Below, in pieces: positions 9,215 to 18,327 of a stretch of 64,000 bases of DNA (position 1 is the stretch's first letter; the number at the start of each line of letters is the position of its first letter). This DNA is from Gammaproteobacteria bacterium (GTDB lineage Bacteria; Pseudomonadota; Gammaproteobacteria; Xanthomonadales; SZUA-36). Location: NCBI GenBank assembly GCA_024277815.1, contig JAJRUM010000077.1:1-64000 (forward strand), in the 5' to 3' direction. The notes below the pieces were generated by a model, which made no database searches, was not told the origin of the DNA, and saw only the letters and a list, made by a program, of their open reading frames with translations. Made by a program: the position numbers and the translations under genes.

Positions 9215-9796
9215 TCAGAGATTCGCCAGGCCGTTAAAGCCCATGAATGCCAGCGCCATCATGCCTGCCGTGATCAGGCCGATGGGCGCACCTTTGAACG
9301 GCAGAGGCACATCTGCAACCGCAATGCGTTCACGCATGGCAGCGAACATCACCAATACCAGGCCGAAACCTGCTGCTGCGCCAAAGCCGTACAGGCCGGA
9401 TTGCAGCAGGTTGTGCTGTTCCTGTACATTCAGCAGCGCCACGCCGAGAACGATGCAATTACTGGTGATCAGTGGCAGTAAAATTCCCAGCACACGGTAC
9501 AGGATCGGGCTGCTCTTGCGCATGACCATTTCTGTGAGCTGTACGGTAACGGCGATGACCAGGATAAACCCCAGGGTCGACAGGTATTCCAGTGAAAGTG
9601 GCTTGAGCACGTAGGTATGGAGAAGGTAGCTGGAGACCGATGACAGGGTAAGCACGAACGCAGTTGCTACGGCCATGCCCATTGCGCCTTCCAGCTTATT
9701 GGACACACCCATGAACGGGCACAGGCCGAGAAAACGCACCAGGACGAAATTATTTGCCAGCACGGTACTGACGAGTATCAGTAAATTTTCAGTCAT
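9215..9796 (-). CDS. rnfA: Electron transport complex subunit RnfA
   Basis: A 193-residue polytopic membrane subunit and first gene of rnfABCDGE-nth. Signatures are [24 protein letters not shown] and [17 protein letters not shown], with the cysteines of the membrane-embedded iron site. The downstream order A-B-C-D-G-E-nth is complete. No rnfH is attached. The operon follows metG on the same strand with a 39-nt gap, so it could be co-transcribed with metG or start from a promoter inside metG. Confidence 0.97.
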   Translation of the reverse strand: MTENLLILVSTVLANNFVLVRFLGLCPFMGVSNKLEGAMGMAVATAFVLTLSSVSSYLLHTYVLKPLSLEYLSTLGFILVIAVTVQLTEMVMRKSSPILYRVLGILLPLITSNCIVLGVALLNVQEQHNLLQSGLYGFGAAAGFGLVLVMFAAMRERIAVADVPLPFKGAPIGLITAGMMALAFMGFNGLANL

Positions 9797-9835
9797 TCAG
9801 AACCTGTATATAGCGCCAGTATTCGGGCCGGGCGT

Positions 9836-11851
9836 CTAGGTGACCCGTGAACCTGCTTTTGCACCTTCGTCCGGGCTGAGTATAAACAGCCCGCTGTCAT
9901 CGTCGCCGGCAGCAAGAACCATGCCTTCAGACATACCGAAGCGCATTTTGCGTGGTTTCAGGTTGGCGACCATGACCGTATGTCTGCCGATCAGGTCCGC
10001 CGGGTCATAGGCGGACTTGATTCCGGCGAATACATTGCGGGTTGCACCACCAATGTCCAGGGTTAAACGCAACAGCTTGTCGGCTTCGGGCACAAGCTCG
10101 GCATTGATGATCTTCGCCACCCGCAAATCAACTTTAAGAAATTCATCAATGTTGATTTCGTCCGCAAGGTCGAGTTGCGGCGCAGCTGCTGTGGTGGTCT
10201 CCAGGTCTTGTTTTGAGGCTTCTATCATGGCTTCAATCTTCACCGGGTCAACGCGCGTCATCAGCGGTTGGAAGGTGTTGACGGAGACATCCAGCATCGG
10301 CTGGTCGAGGTCCGACCATTGATCCACAGCCAGGCCGAGGAATTCTGCTGCAGCATTGGCCGTGAACGGAACAACAGGAGACAAAAAGGTGATCAGCACA
10401 CGGAACAGGTTGATGCCTTGTGTGCAGATCGCCTGCACATTGGCCTGCTGGCCTTCCTGTTTATTCAGTTGCCAGGGTTTGTGGTCATCTATATAGCGGT
10501 TGCCGTCATCTGCCAGTGACATGATGCGACGGATGGCTGACTGGTAGTTGCGTTGCTCGAAATCGTCGGCAATGGCCTCGCGCTGGTCAATAAAGGACTG
10601 GTAAAGCTGTGGGTCGGGAAGTTCAGCGGCCAGTTGGGCACCAAAGCCCCGCTGGATAAAGCCGGCGCAGCGGCTGGCAATATTGACCACCTTGCCGACC
10701 ATGTCCGAATTCACACGTGAGACAAAATCTTCGAGGTTCAGATCAATGTCTGCGGTGCCGGCACCCAGGCGGGCGCAGAAGTAGTAACGCAAATAGTCCG
10801 GGTTGAGGTGCTCCAGATAGGTGCGTGCCTGGATAAACGTTCCGCGGGACTTGGACATCTTGGCCCCGTCGACGGTCAGGAAGCCGTGCGCATATACGGC
10901 TGTAGGCGAGCGAAACCCGGAGCCCATCAGCATGGCCGGCCAGAACAGGGTATGAAAATAGACGATATCCTTACCGACGAAATTATACATTTCAGTCTCG
11001 GTGTCGGGTTTCCACCAGTCGTCAAAATCCAGCCCCGTTTGCTCGCAGAGCTCCTTGAAGGAAGACATATAGCCGATGGGTGCATCGACCCACACATAAA
11101 AGTATTTATCCCCGGTGCCTGGAATCTTGAAGCCAAAATAGGGTTCGTCACGTGAAATATCCCAGTCCCGCAGGCCGTCTTCGAACCATTCCTGCATCTT
11201 GTTCACCACAGCGGATTGAAGCACGCCGGAGGTCATCCAGGTATGCAGACGGTCTTCGAATTCAGACAGGCGAACAAAATAATGTTCAGAATCACGCATC
11301 ACCGGTTCGGTGCCGCTGACCGCCGAGCGCGGACCGATCAGGTCGGTCGGGCTGTAGGTGCTGCCGCAGGACTCGCAACTGTCGCCGTACTGGTCTTCAG
11401 TTTTGCACTTGGGACAGGTGCCTTTGATGAAGCGGTCGGGTAGAAACATACCCTTGTCCTCGTCATAGAACTGGGAGATCGTACGCCGCTCAATATAGCC
11501 ATCTTCATTGAGCCGGTTGTAGACCGTCTCGACGCACTGGCGGTTGGCTTCGCCGTTGGTGTCTGAGTAATGGTCGTAGCTCAGGCCGAAATCCTTAAAG
11601 TCCTGCTGGTGTTCGGCGTTCATCTTCGCTATCAACTCTTCTGGCGAAATACCTTCCGCCTCCGCCCGTAGCATGATGGGTGTGCCATGTGCATCATCCG
11701 CCCAGGCGAAGTAGCATTCATGTCCCTGGGCTCTTTGAAAGCGTGCCCAGATGTCTGTCTGGATGTACTCGAGCATATGCCCCAGATGGATGGCACCATT
11801 GGCGTAGGGCAGGGCGCTGGTGACAAGAATTCTTCTTTTCTGTTTACTCAT
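9836..11851 (-). CDS. metG: Methionyl-tRNA synthetase
   Basis: A 671-residue class I aminoacyl-tRNA synthetase that charges tRNA-Met. The HIGH-type motif is HLGH at residues 22-25, and the KMSKS motif appears as [10 protein letters not shown]. The zinc-knuckle cysteines are in [18 protein letters not shown]. The C-terminal ~100 residues (from [14 protein letters not shown] to [15 protein letters not shown]) form the EMAP/Trbp111-like tRNA-binding domain that dimerises the long form. The ATG at 11849-11851 is chosen because [19 protein letters not shown] begins the catalytic domain; the frame is open to 11920. Confidence 0.97.
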   Translation of the reverse strand: MSKQKRRILVTSALPYANGAIHLGHMLEYIQTDIWARFQRAQGHECYFAWADDAHGTPIMLRAEAEGISPEELIAKMNAEHQQDFKDFGLSYDHYSDTNGEANRQCVETVYNRLNEDGYIERRTISQFYDEDKGMFLPDRFIKGTCPKCKTEDQYGDSCESCGSTYSPTDLIGPRSAVSGTEPVMRDSEHYFVRLSEFEDRLHTWMTSGVLQSAVVNKMQEWFEDGLRDWDISRDEPYFGFKIPGTGDKYFYVWVDAPIGYMSSFKELCEQTGLDFDDWWKPDTETEMYNFVGKDIVYFHTLFWPAMLMGSGFRSPTAVYAHGFLTVDGAKMSKSRGTFIQARTYLEHLNPDYLRYYFCARLGAGTADIDLNLEDFVSRVNSDMVGKVVNIASRCAGFIQRGFGAQLAAELPDPQLYQSFIDQREAIADDFEQRNYQSAIRRIMSLADDGNRYIDDHKPWQLNKQEGQQANVQAICTQGINLFRVLITFLSPVVPFTANAAAEFLGLAVDQWSDLDQPMLDVSVNTFQPLMTRVDPVKIEAMIEASKQDLETTTAAAPQLDLADEINIDEFLKVDLRVAKIINAELVPEADKLLRLTLDIGGATRNVFAGIKSAYDPADLIGRHTVMVANLKPRKMRFGMSEGMVLAAGDDDSGLFILSPDEGAKAGSRVT

Positions 11852-11980
11852 AGTGTTCGCTGTAAATGCTGTATTGGGGGCAATATAGGAATGTGCAATT
11901 ATGGCACGCTGAACAGCCAAGCTGTAGCGTCGGACGCGTAAACTGGTATCTGCCGGGTCGAGCGGACTGTTACCGCTATT

Positions 11981-13057
11981 TTAGTGCACTGGATTCTGGC
12001 CTTGCAGAAATTGTTTGATTTCGTTCCAGGCTTCGGTGGCTTGTGGCAGTTCCGGCTCAAAAATTTGCCAGATATGGACCATATCAGTCCAGGTCTGCAG
12101 TTGTGCCGGAGAGCCTGCGGCACAGGCCTTGAAGACATAGCGCCGGGCGTCATCCAGCAACATTTCAGCTTCACTGGCCTGGACCAGTGTTGGTGGCAGG
12201 CCGGACAGATCCCCCAGCAAGGGGGAGGGGACAGGGCTGGAAGGCCGTATCCGGTAGGTCCGGACTACCCACCAGCTTTTCACAAACGGGGGTAGTTTGT
12301 TAAGGGTCTTCATCAACGGGGCCAGCATAGTGTCAGTGGCTTCATTCTGACGGATGCTGTGACCGGAGAAGGTACAGTCTGTTAATGGGGACATTGCCAC
12401 AATTGCGTCGGCAGGGCGTAAAGCCTCGTCCCGTATCCATGCTGCCAGTGACAGTGTAAGGTTGCCGCCGGCAGAATCACCTGAGATAAATAGTTGCTGG
12501 AGCGCGCCGGGTCCATCCGGTCCATTTTCGAGTAGCCACCGATAAGCTGTGCGGCAGTCTTCAACACAATCTGCGTGCTTGTACTCAGGCATTAACCGGT
12601 AATCGATCGCCAATACAGCGCAGGCTGTGATTTCGGAGAATTTGCTGGTGATGGTGCGATGGCTCAGCGGGCTGCCCATGATAAATCCGCCACCATGGAT
12701 ATACAGCACACGCCGGTTTGGGTCAGCACCGGGGGCCAGGACCCACTCTGCCGGTACGCCACCTGCATCGACCGGCACGAAACTGCTCACATAGCTGCGC
12801 CCGGCGCTCAAGCCATTCATGGCAGTGCGCGCCACCTGCATATGACGCTGGCGTACGGCGCCTACAATGGTGTCGTTGAGTTCTTCAACTGCCTTGATCA
12901 CGGCATCCTGTTCCGCACCCGGGGGGCTGATAAAGTGCTTGATCGCACCGGGGTCATCCGGGGTGGGGTATTCAGCGGGCGGGTTGCCACGCAGATAAAA
13001 TCGCTCAAAGGCCCAAATCGTCAGTACGGTGATCAATAGCAATACAGGCAGGGTCAT
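11981..13057 (-). CDS. Alpha/beta hydrolase, HSL-type esterase/lipase
   Basis: A 358-residue hydrolase of the hormone-sensitive-lipase (family IV) group. The oxyanion-hole motif HGGGF is at 121-125, the nucleophile Ser195 is in GDSAGGN, and the late acid/His part is recognisable near ASEAEMLLDD and DMVHIWQ. An N-terminal hydrophobic helix (LPVLLLITVLTIWAF) suggests membrane attachment or export. The ATG at 13055-13057 is chosen for the AAGGA 7 nt upstream; the longer frame to 13114 would need a TTG. It is divergent from the wax-ester synthase gene, so it may release fatty acids from stored neutral lipid. The true substrate is unknown. Confidence 0.85.
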   Translation of the reverse strand: MTLPVLLLITVLTIWAFERFYLRGNPPAEYPTPDDPGAIKHFISPPGAEQDAVIKAVEELNDTIVGAVRQRHMQVARTAMNGLSAGRSYVSSFVPVDAGGVPAEWVLAPGADPNRRVLYIHGGGFIMGSPLSHRTITSKFSEITACAVLAIDYRLMPEYKHADCVEDCRTAYRWLLENGPDGPGALQQLFISGDSAGGNLTLSLAAWIRDEALRPADAIVAMSPLTDCTFSGHSIRQNEATDTMLAPLMKTLNKLPPFVKSWWVVRTYRIRPSSPVPSPLLGDLSGLPPTLVQASEAEMLLDDARRYVFKACAAGSPAQLQTWTDMVHIWQIFEPELPQATEAWNEIKQFLQGQNPVH

Positions 13058-13193
13058 AAGCCGTTCCTTCACTTCAGCCGTTGCTGCTTGTTGCAGTCGC
13101 AACTGAGCAGTCAAAACCAGATAGTCATAAGTCGTGATAAATTAAGTTACAATTATACAGTGTGGACTTGATAAGTATCAGGAATCTATTGAA

Positions 13194-14651
13194 TTGACAG
13201 CAGAACCTTCCAAAGAACCCATCTCCAAGGTTGATACGGCCTGGTTGCGCATGGAGCAACCGACCAACCTGATGATGATCAATGGCGTATTGATCCTGGA
13301 TGACAAGCTGGACTACGCCCGCTTGCTTGAAACCATTGAGCAGCGCTTTCTTGCCTTCCGGCGGTTTCGGCAGAAAGCTGTCGATGGCCCCCGCGGCGCG
13401 CATTGGGTGCTGGATGAAGATTTTGACATCAATGACCATGTGCGCCGCACTGCATTGCCGGGCGCGGCAGACCAGGCAGAACTTGAGTTGCTGGTTTCCC
13501 AGTTAGCCAGCACGGCGCTGGATCCGTCACGGCCGCTGTGGCAGTTTCATGTGGTTGAGAATTATGTCGAAGGGCCGGCATTGATCATTCGGATTCACCA
13601 CTGCATAGCCGATGGCATTGCACTGGTGCAGGTATTTCTGTCATTGACTGATCCAACGCGTGCGGGACGGCCGTCTGCCCGCAAGCCTGAAGTCTGGAAG
13701 AAACGCCGGGCGGATGAGTCAGTGGTGTTCAGGCGCCTGCTGGATCCCGCCCGCGAAGGGCTGGATTTTGCTTTGCATATGGGTGAGAAGCTGATCAAAG
13801 AGGGTGCCAAAGTACTGCAGGACCCGGCGATTGCCAGTGAGTACGCAGCGCAAGTGGGTGAGGTTGTACAGGAATTGGCCAGTTCCCTCACGCTTAAAGA
13901 TGATCCGGTCACCCGTTTCAAAGGCCAGCTTGGCGTGCGCAAGCAGGTATCGTGGGCAGAGCCATTGCCACTTGCAGAAGTGAAGGGCGTAAGCAAAGCG
14001 TTTGGTTGCACCGTCAACGATGTGCTTATTGCCGCCGTGACGGGGGCCCTGCGGCAATACATGATTGCGGCAGGCGACCCGCCCGGGTCCCTGCGGGATA
14101 TCCGTGTCACTGTGCCGGTGAATTTGCGCCCGCTTGAGCATGCACAGGAACTTGGCAACCATTTCGGCCTGGTGTTCCTGTCTTTGCCGCTGAGTGTCGA
14201 CAATCCACTGGATCGGCTTTATATCATTAACGCGCGTATGAACGAGCTCAAATCCTCAAAGCAGGCAGCTGTCACCCTCGGCTTCCTGGCAGCGCTGGGA
14301 ATGGGGCCTTCTGCGGTGCAGAAGCCGGCGCTGGATATGCTCAGCAAAAAGGCCACTGCCGTGCTGACAAATGTTCCAGGGCCACAGCAGCCGATTTACC
14401 TGGCCGGCTCAAAAATGAAGGAAATGATGTTTTGGGTACCGCAGAATGGCGGCATCGGCCTGGGGGTCAGTATTCTCAGCTATAACGGCAAGGTTTTCTT
14501 TGGCCTGATCGCAGATCGCCACCTGGTTGCAGAGCCGTCGGCGATTATTTCCCGCTTCAACAGGGAGTTTGAGAAACTTCTGTACCTTGGCTTGATGTTA
14601 CCACTGGAAGGCCGGCCCAGCCCGGATTCCGCCAGGGACTTACTGAAGTAG
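13194..14651 (+). CDS. Wax ester synthase / acyl-CoA:diacylglycerol acyltransferase (WS/DGAT)
   Basis: A 485-residue membrane-associated acyltransferase that esterifies fatty alcohols or diacylglycerol with acyl-CoA to make wax esters or triacylglycerol. The catalytic HHxxxDG motif is IHHCIADG (His135, His136, Asp140, Gly141). The family N-terminus VDTAWLRMEQPTN and the later LTNVPGPQQPIYLAG (NVPGP signature) are both present, so the protein is full length. It appears to start at TTG 13194, with AGGA 10 nt upstream and no ATG before the conserved N-terminus. It is the core enzyme of the lipid-storage block. Confidence 0.93.
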   Translation: MTAEPSKEPISKVDTAWLRMEQPTNLMMINGVLILDDKLDYARLLETIEQRFLAFRRFRQKAVDGPRGAHWVLDEDFDINDHVRRTALPGAADQAELELLVSQLASTALDPSRPLWQFHVVENYVEGPALIIRIHHCIADGIALVQVFLSLTDPTRAGRPSARKPEVWKKRRADESVVFRRLLDPAREGLDFALHMGEKLIKEGAKVLQDPAIASEYAAQVGEVVQELASSLTLKDDPVTRFKGQLGVRKQVSWAEPLPLAEVKGVSKAFGCTVNDVLIAAVTGALRQYMIAAGDPPGSLRDIRVTVPVNLRPLEHAQELGNHFGLVFLSLPLSVDNPLDRLYIINARMNELKSSKQAAVTLGFLAALGMGPSAVQKPALDMLSKKATAVLTNVPGPQQPIYLAGSKMKEMMFWVPQNGGIGLGVSILSYNGKVFFGLIADRHLVAEPSAIISRFNREFEKLLYLGLMLPLEGRPSPDSARDLLK

Positions 14652-14683
14652 GCGCACCGGGCATCAATGCCTGGCCAACGGGC

Positions 14684-15535
14684 TTATTCCAGCTCTGCCA
14701 GTGCTGCTTCTATATCCAGTTTCGCCATTGCATCAAGCGGCTGCAGTTCAGTGGCTTTTATGTACAGGTCTGTGACCTCATCCAGCCGCTCATCACCGAA
14801 CAACAAGTAAAGTCCATTGCCATATTCAATGTTTGCGATCGGTGCAGTGGGCGTCAACTCCAGCGCCTGTTCAAAATGCGCCAGCGCTTTGTCTGCGGTG
14901 GCGCCATAGGTCAACTTGCCAAGCATTTTCCCCACCTTGTCAATAACTTCTGCGTAGTACATGCCGAGCGCAATATTTGCATCTGCGTGGTCAGGCTGCA
15001 GGTAGATAGCATTCTCAAGGCTTGACTGGATCTTGCCGCCGAGACCCTGGCTTAGTGCTTTGACGATCGAAATGCTCTGGCTGTAACGGCCGAGGTTGAA
15101 GGCATGAAAATAGTAGCTGTTGGGGTCGTCCGGAAACACTTCTATGGCGGCTTCAGCACGCTTCACTGCAGACTGGAAGCAACTCTGGGCAGCAGCCTCG
15201 TCGGGCTCCAGGTAAGTTGCGTAAATGCCTGCTGCCTTATTGGCCGGGGCGTGTGCCAGTTGGCCACATTGGCCGGCCAGATCAGTGGCCTGTTGAAAGT
15301 CACCACGGTGGTAACAGCGCCAGGCTTCCTGGATGGTTGTTGCGAGTGCAGAAAAGTCACCATCAAAGCAATCCGGTGCTGCCGCCGGTGCTTGTTCAAG
15401 CGTCTGTTGTACCCAGTCTGCATCCGGGAATTCGACACAGTCGCCGCGGTGCAGGTCAGGCCAGGCATCAAGCAGGTCATCGCCTGCGAACGTGAAAGCT
15501 GAGTTGTCGTGGGGGAATTTATTCCATTCATGCAT
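14684..15535 (-). CDS. TPR-repeat protein next to phasin genes
   Basis: A 283-residue protein with tetratricopeptide-like helical repeats in its C-terminal two thirds. Examples are GKIQSSLENAIYLQPDHADANIALGMYYAEV, ALAHFEQALELTPTAPIANIEYGNGLYLL and ATELQPLDAMAKLDIEAAL. The N-terminal ~70 residues are acidic and have no recognised domain, and no signal peptide is seen. The ATG at 15533-15535 is preferred; the upstream open frame to 15631 would run into the phasin leader. It is divergent from the phasin genes and probably acts as a scaffold protein in lipid-inclusion biology, but that is inference from context. Confidence 0.7.
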   Translation of the reverse strand: MHEWNKFPHDNSAFTFAGDDLLDAWPDLHRGDCVEFPDADWVQQTLEQAPAAAPDCFDGDFSALATTIQEAWRCYHRGDFQQATDLAGQCGQLAHAPANKAAGIYATYLEPDEAAAQSCFQSAVKRAEAAIEVFPDDPNSYYFHAFNLGRYSQSISIVKALSQGLGGKIQSSLENAIYLQPDHADANIALGMYYAEVIDKVGKMLGKLTYGATADKALAHFEQALELTPTAPIANIEYGNGLYLLFGDERLDEVTDLYIKATELQPLDAMAKLDIEAALAELE

Positions 15536-15578
15536 GATCTTTGTCACCGTTTTTGTTGCTGCAGACAAGCCGCTGCTT

Positions 15579-15656
15579 TCTAGTGTGTTTACTCTAAATA
15601 TTAAGCCTAATATCGGGCCATCATTTACCAATCCTCAAAGAAACAAGGAGTTTGAG
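15579..15656 (+). promoter_or_regulatory. Leader and likely promoter of the first phasin gene
   Basis: This 78-nt leader aligns closely with the leader of the second phasin gene (16604-16684). Shared blocks are CTCTAA, TTAA-CCT-TAT, CAT-ATTTAC, CTCA and the Shine-Dalgarno region AAGGAGTTTGA. TAATAT at 15608-15613 is a candidate -10 box, but no good -35 partner is evident. The conservation between the two copies suggests a shared promoter or operator element, possibly for the nearby TetR protein. Confidence 0.45.
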
Positions 15657-16574
15657 ATGGCTAACAAGACACTAAAGAAGAAAGTACAGGCGAAACCCGC
15701 GATAAGCAAGTTAACCACGCCCGTGGCTGAGTCAGTACGTGACGCCTGGTTTGCAGGTTTGGGTGTGTTTTCCGTTGCACAACAGGAAAGTAGCAAACTG
15801 ATTGACCAGGGCAACAGGATTTTTGACAAGCTGGTATCTGAAGGTACGAAGCTGGAGAAAAAAGCTTTGCACGATGCGGAGTCTGTTGCAGGCGAGTTTA
15901 AAGATGGTATTGAATCACGGCTGGATATCGCACGCCGGCAGGTTGCTGAAAACTGGGGTGGTGTTGAAAACGCCTTTGATGAGCGTGTTTTGGGCACCCT
16001 GGATCGTCTGGGTATCCCGACAACAAAGGAGCTAAGCAGGCTTTCCGGCCGGGTGCAAAAAATGTCCCGCCAGGCGGTAAATAACTGGAAGGAATGGGAA
16101 GCCATTTTTGAAGGCCGCGTTGCCGAAGCCCTGAAAAACCTGCAGGTTCCCAAAGCTGAAGATATACGTGACCTGTCTGCAAGCGTGGAAGGTATATCCA
16201 GTGACACGGTGGCAAGCCTGAATAAGCTGGAGAAAGACCTTGAAGGGTATGTTTCAGCGGCTGTTAAGCGGCTTCAGGCCTCCGCTGCAGAAGAGACCCG
16301 CAAGCTGAATGCGGGCGTAAAGGTTGTCTCTGACCAGGTTGCACAAAACCGGGACAAGCTTGAAGCAGTTGTTGAAGCACGCGTTGCTGAGGCTCTGGGC
16401 CGTGCCGGAATTCCGAGTGCTGAGCAATTGGATGGGTTGTCTGCCGAGTTGAAGACGCTTTCCGGCCAGGTGGCTGCTCTTGAGAAGAAGTTGGCTGCAG
16501 GTAACAAACCGGTAGCGCGCAAGAGTACGGCTAAAAAATCGGCAGTGTCCGACAAAACCGCACCTACGAAGTAG
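15657..16574 (+). CDS. Phasin-family granule protein, three-repeat form
   Basis: A 305-residue phasin/PhaF-like protein. Residues 1-70 hold the phasin core (SVRDAWFAGLGVFSVAQQESSKLIDQGNRIFDKLVSEG). A helical unit then recurs three times, each with an ERV/GRV/ARV-x-EAL-x-x-L/A-x-I/V-P motif: DERVLGTLDRLGIP, EGRVAEALKNLQVP and EARVAEALGRAGIP. The tail is Lys/Ala/Ser/Pro rich, like the nucleic-acid-binding tail of PhaF. The ATG at 15657 has AAGGAG 6 nt upstream. It would coat storage granules. There is no phaC here but there is a WS/DGAT, so it may coat wax-ester or TAG inclusions; that is inference. Confidence 0.87.
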   Translation: MANKTLKKKVQAKPAISKLTTPVAESVRDAWFAGLGVFSVAQQESSKLIDQGNRIFDKLVSEGTKLEKKALHDAESVAGEFKDGIESRLDIARRQVAENWGGVENAFDERVLGTLDRLGIPTTKELSRLSGRVQKMSRQAVNNWKEWEAIFEGRVAEALKNLQVPKAEDIRDLSASVEGISSDTVASLNKLEKDLEGYVSAAVKRLQASAAEETRKLNAGVKVVSDQVAQNRDKLEAVVEARVAEALGRAGIPSAEQLDGLSAELKTLSGQVAALEKKLAAGNKPVARKSTAKKSAVSDKTAPTK

Positions 16575-16603
16575 ATGAATTGGGCCGGAATTCGGGCTTT
16601 CAC

Positions 16604-16684
16604 GCTTTTAGGGTGTTAGCTCTAATTTTAACCCTTAGTATACGAACATGATTTACAGATTCTCAGATGAGAAAGGAGTTTGAA
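16604..16684 (+). promoter_or_regulatory. Leader and likely promoter of the second phasin gene
   Basis: This leader is a diverged copy of the first phasin leader. The conserved blocks are CTCTAA (16620-16625), TTAA-CCTTAGTAT, CATGATTTAC and GAAAGGAGTTTGAAATGG. TAGTAT at 16636-16641 lies where the candidate -10 box sits in the first copy. It shows that the tandem duplication included the control region. Confidence 0.45.
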
Positions 16685-17212
16685 ATGGCTAAGAAGACAT
16701 TGAAAAAGAAGGTAATGAAGAAGAAAGAACAGGCAAAACCTGCAGCACTGAATATCGCTGCACCTGTGGTCGAATCCGCACGTGAAATCTGGCTGGCGGG
16801 CCTGGGTGCATACTCAGTTGCACAGGCAGAGAGCGGCAAGCTGATTGAACAGGGTAATAAACTGTTTGAAAAGCTGGTTTCTGAAGGCAGCAGGCTGGAG
16901 AAAAAGACTCGCAGTGTTGCCGAAACCGCTGTGGGTGATATCAAAGGTGGCGTGGAATCAAAGGTTGATGCTGTTCGTAAGCAAGCCGTTGATAACTGGG
17001 ACAAACTGGAGAATATCTTCGAAGAGCGTGTCGCCCGTGTACTGGGCAGCCTCGGTGTGCCTACAGCAGAAGATGTCAATAAACTGTCCGAACGGGTGCA
17101 AAAACTGTCTCGCCAGGTGACGGCATTGTCAAAGGCCGCACCGGCCAAAGCTGCAAAGGCGCGTAAAACGGCAGCCAAAAAGAAGACTGCGAAAAAACCA
17201 GCGGCTAAATAG
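16685..17212 (+). CDS. Phasin-family granule protein, single-repeat form
   Basis: A 175-residue paralogue of the preceding phasin. The N-terminus AKKTLKKKV and the core SAREIWLAGLGAYSVAQAESGKLIEQGNKLFEKLVSEG are close copies. Only one ERV-repeat unit is present (EERVARVLGSLGVPTAEDVNKLSERVQKLSRQV), followed by a Lys/Ala tail resembling histone H1 and PhaF. AAGGAG (16673-16678) precedes the ATG by 6 nt. It is followed by a strong terminator, so the phasin unit ends here. It is a probable granule coat protein acting with its neighbour. Confidence 0.88.
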   Translation: MAKKTLKKKVMKKKEQAKPAALNIAAPVVESAREIWLAGLGAYSVAQAESGKLIEQGNKLFEKLVSEGSRLEKKTRSVAETAVGDIKGGVESKVDAVRKQAVDNWDKLENIFEERVARVLGSLGVPTAEDVNKLSERVQKLSRQVTALSKAAPAKAAKARKTAAKKKTAKKPAAK

Positions 17213-17240
17213 CAGTACTTTTTCAGTCATATGGATATAT

Positions 17241-17267
17241 AAGGCCGGCCCACAAGCCGGCCTTTTT
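17241..17267 (+). terminator. Rho-independent terminator after the phasin genes
   Basis: A perfect 9-bp stem, AAGGCCGGC (17241-17249) with GCCGGCCTT (17256-17264), closes a 6-nt loop and runs into a T tract at 17263-17267. It lies 28 nt after the second phasin stop and just before the end of the convergent TetR gene. The short A run on the 5' side means it could work for both strands. Confidence 0.85.
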
Positions 17268-17280
17268 CCGTATGGGCTTA

Positions 17281-17919
17281 TTAAGCCTGGCGGTAGGTTA
17301 GTGCCAAAGTCCTGACCTGGTCCGCCTCCGGTTCGCGTAAGTAGGGCAAGATCAGGTGCAGAACCCGGGCCACGGATTCAGACAACACCTTGCCGTCTTC
17401 CAGCCCTGGGTCTTCAGTTACCTCTGCAAATGAAATCCAATAGGTCATGGACAGCAACATGTTGTCGGCCAGTATCTCGCTGTCATGCTGTGAAATCAGC
17501 ATGCTGCCGCTTTCCCGCAAACCCGTGATCAGTGCCTCCAAAGCAGCCCGTTGGCGATCGAGCAGGCCATGGAAAGCCCGCTGTAGATTTGTGATTCTGC
17601 CGTAGAGATCATTCAGGTCACGGAATAAGAACCGGAAACGGCCCATGGCTTCGAAAATAAGGTGCAGGCGCAGCCACAGATCCTCTATTTCCGGCACAGT
17701 GTCTTCTTCAAGCTCCAGCAAAGGTCGCATACACAACAAGTAACGCTTGAATAATTCGAGGGCGATATCATCCCGGTTTTTGAAGTGGTAATAGAGGTTG
17801 CCGGGACTGATATCTGCCTCGTCAGCGATAAGGTTGGTGCTGACATTCGGCTCACCCAGCGTATTGAACAGCGTCAGGCTGGTCGAGAGTATTAGTTCCC
17901 GCGTGTTGCGGCGCGTCAT
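17281..17919 (-). CDS. TetR/AcrR-family transcriptional regulator
   Basis: A 212-residue one-component regulator. The N-terminal helix-turn-helix domain is clear (RELILSTSLTLFNTLG, then DISPGNLYYHFKNRDDIALELFKRY), and the C-terminal ~150 residues are an all-helical ligand-binding domain. It lies between the phasin genes and the acyl-CoA-binding protein and is 19 nt after the latter on the same strand. The position resembles PhaD, the TetR-type regulator next to phasin genes in Pseudomonas, so control of the phasins and lipid genes by an acyl-CoA-like ligand is a reasonable guess. The ligand and operator are not known. Confidence 0.88.
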   Translation of the reverse strand: MTRRNTRELILSTSLTLFNTLGEPNVSTNLIADEADISPGNLYYHFKNRDDIALELFKRYLLCMRPLLELEEDTVPEIEDLWLRLHLIFEAMGRFRFLFRDLNDLYGRITNLQRAFHGLLDRQRAALEALITGLRESGSMLISQHDSEILADNMLLSMTYWISFAEVTEDPGLEDGKVLSESVARVLHLILPYLREPEADQVRTLALTYRQA

Positions 17920-17938
17920 GACGGGTTTGTGCTCTCAG

Positions 17939-18208
17939 TCACTTGTCCAGCGGGCCGGCAAGCTTCTCCACCAGTTCAATGTATTTTTGTCTGGCTGATT
18001 CGGGGCTCAGCCCCCGGAGTTGCTCCCAGGCGCTGTATTTTGCGCCCGCAACAAAGTCAAAAAGACCGGGTTTCTCACCACTGACATCCCCGGCTGAACC
18101 CTGTTTATAGAGTGCGTACAACTCGAGGAGGGTGTCGTTGTCTGGCTTTTCCAGCAAGGTTTTTATCGCCTTCCCCGCCAGTTCAAATTTTGTCTCGGGT
18201 TCTGTCAT
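17939..18208 (-). CDS. Acyl-CoA-binding protein (ACBP)
   Basis: An 89-residue cytosolic carrier of long-chain acyl-CoA with the full ACBP four-helix pattern. The conserved YALYKQGSAGDVSGEKPG and AKYSAWEQLRGLSPESARQKYIELVEKL segments carry the usual Tyr and Lys ligand residues. Most bacteria lack ACBP, so its presence beside WS/DGAT and a fatty acyl-CoA reductase suggests it feeds acyl-CoA to storage-lipid synthesis. It is upstream of the TetR gene and divergent from the reductase gene. Confidence 0.92.
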   Translation of the reverse strand: MTEPETKFELAGKAIKTLLEKPDNDTLLELYALYKQGSAGDVSGEKPGLFDFVAGAKYSAWEQLRGLSPESARQKYIELVEKLAGPLDK

Positions 18209-18327
18209 CGGTTCACTCCCGGTGCATGGTGAAAGGACATTTTGCCACAGGGAATTGTAACAGGCAGGAATAGGTGTACTGATCTGATAAGATTGTTGCC
18301 ATTGCAGGCATTACTTGGAGTCAAGCT

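Noticed and set aside
15657-17212. PHA synthesis locus on the basis of the phasin genes
   Set aside because: No phaC, phaA, phaB or phaZ is present in the window, while wax-ester/TAG genes are; phasins alone do not prove PHA.
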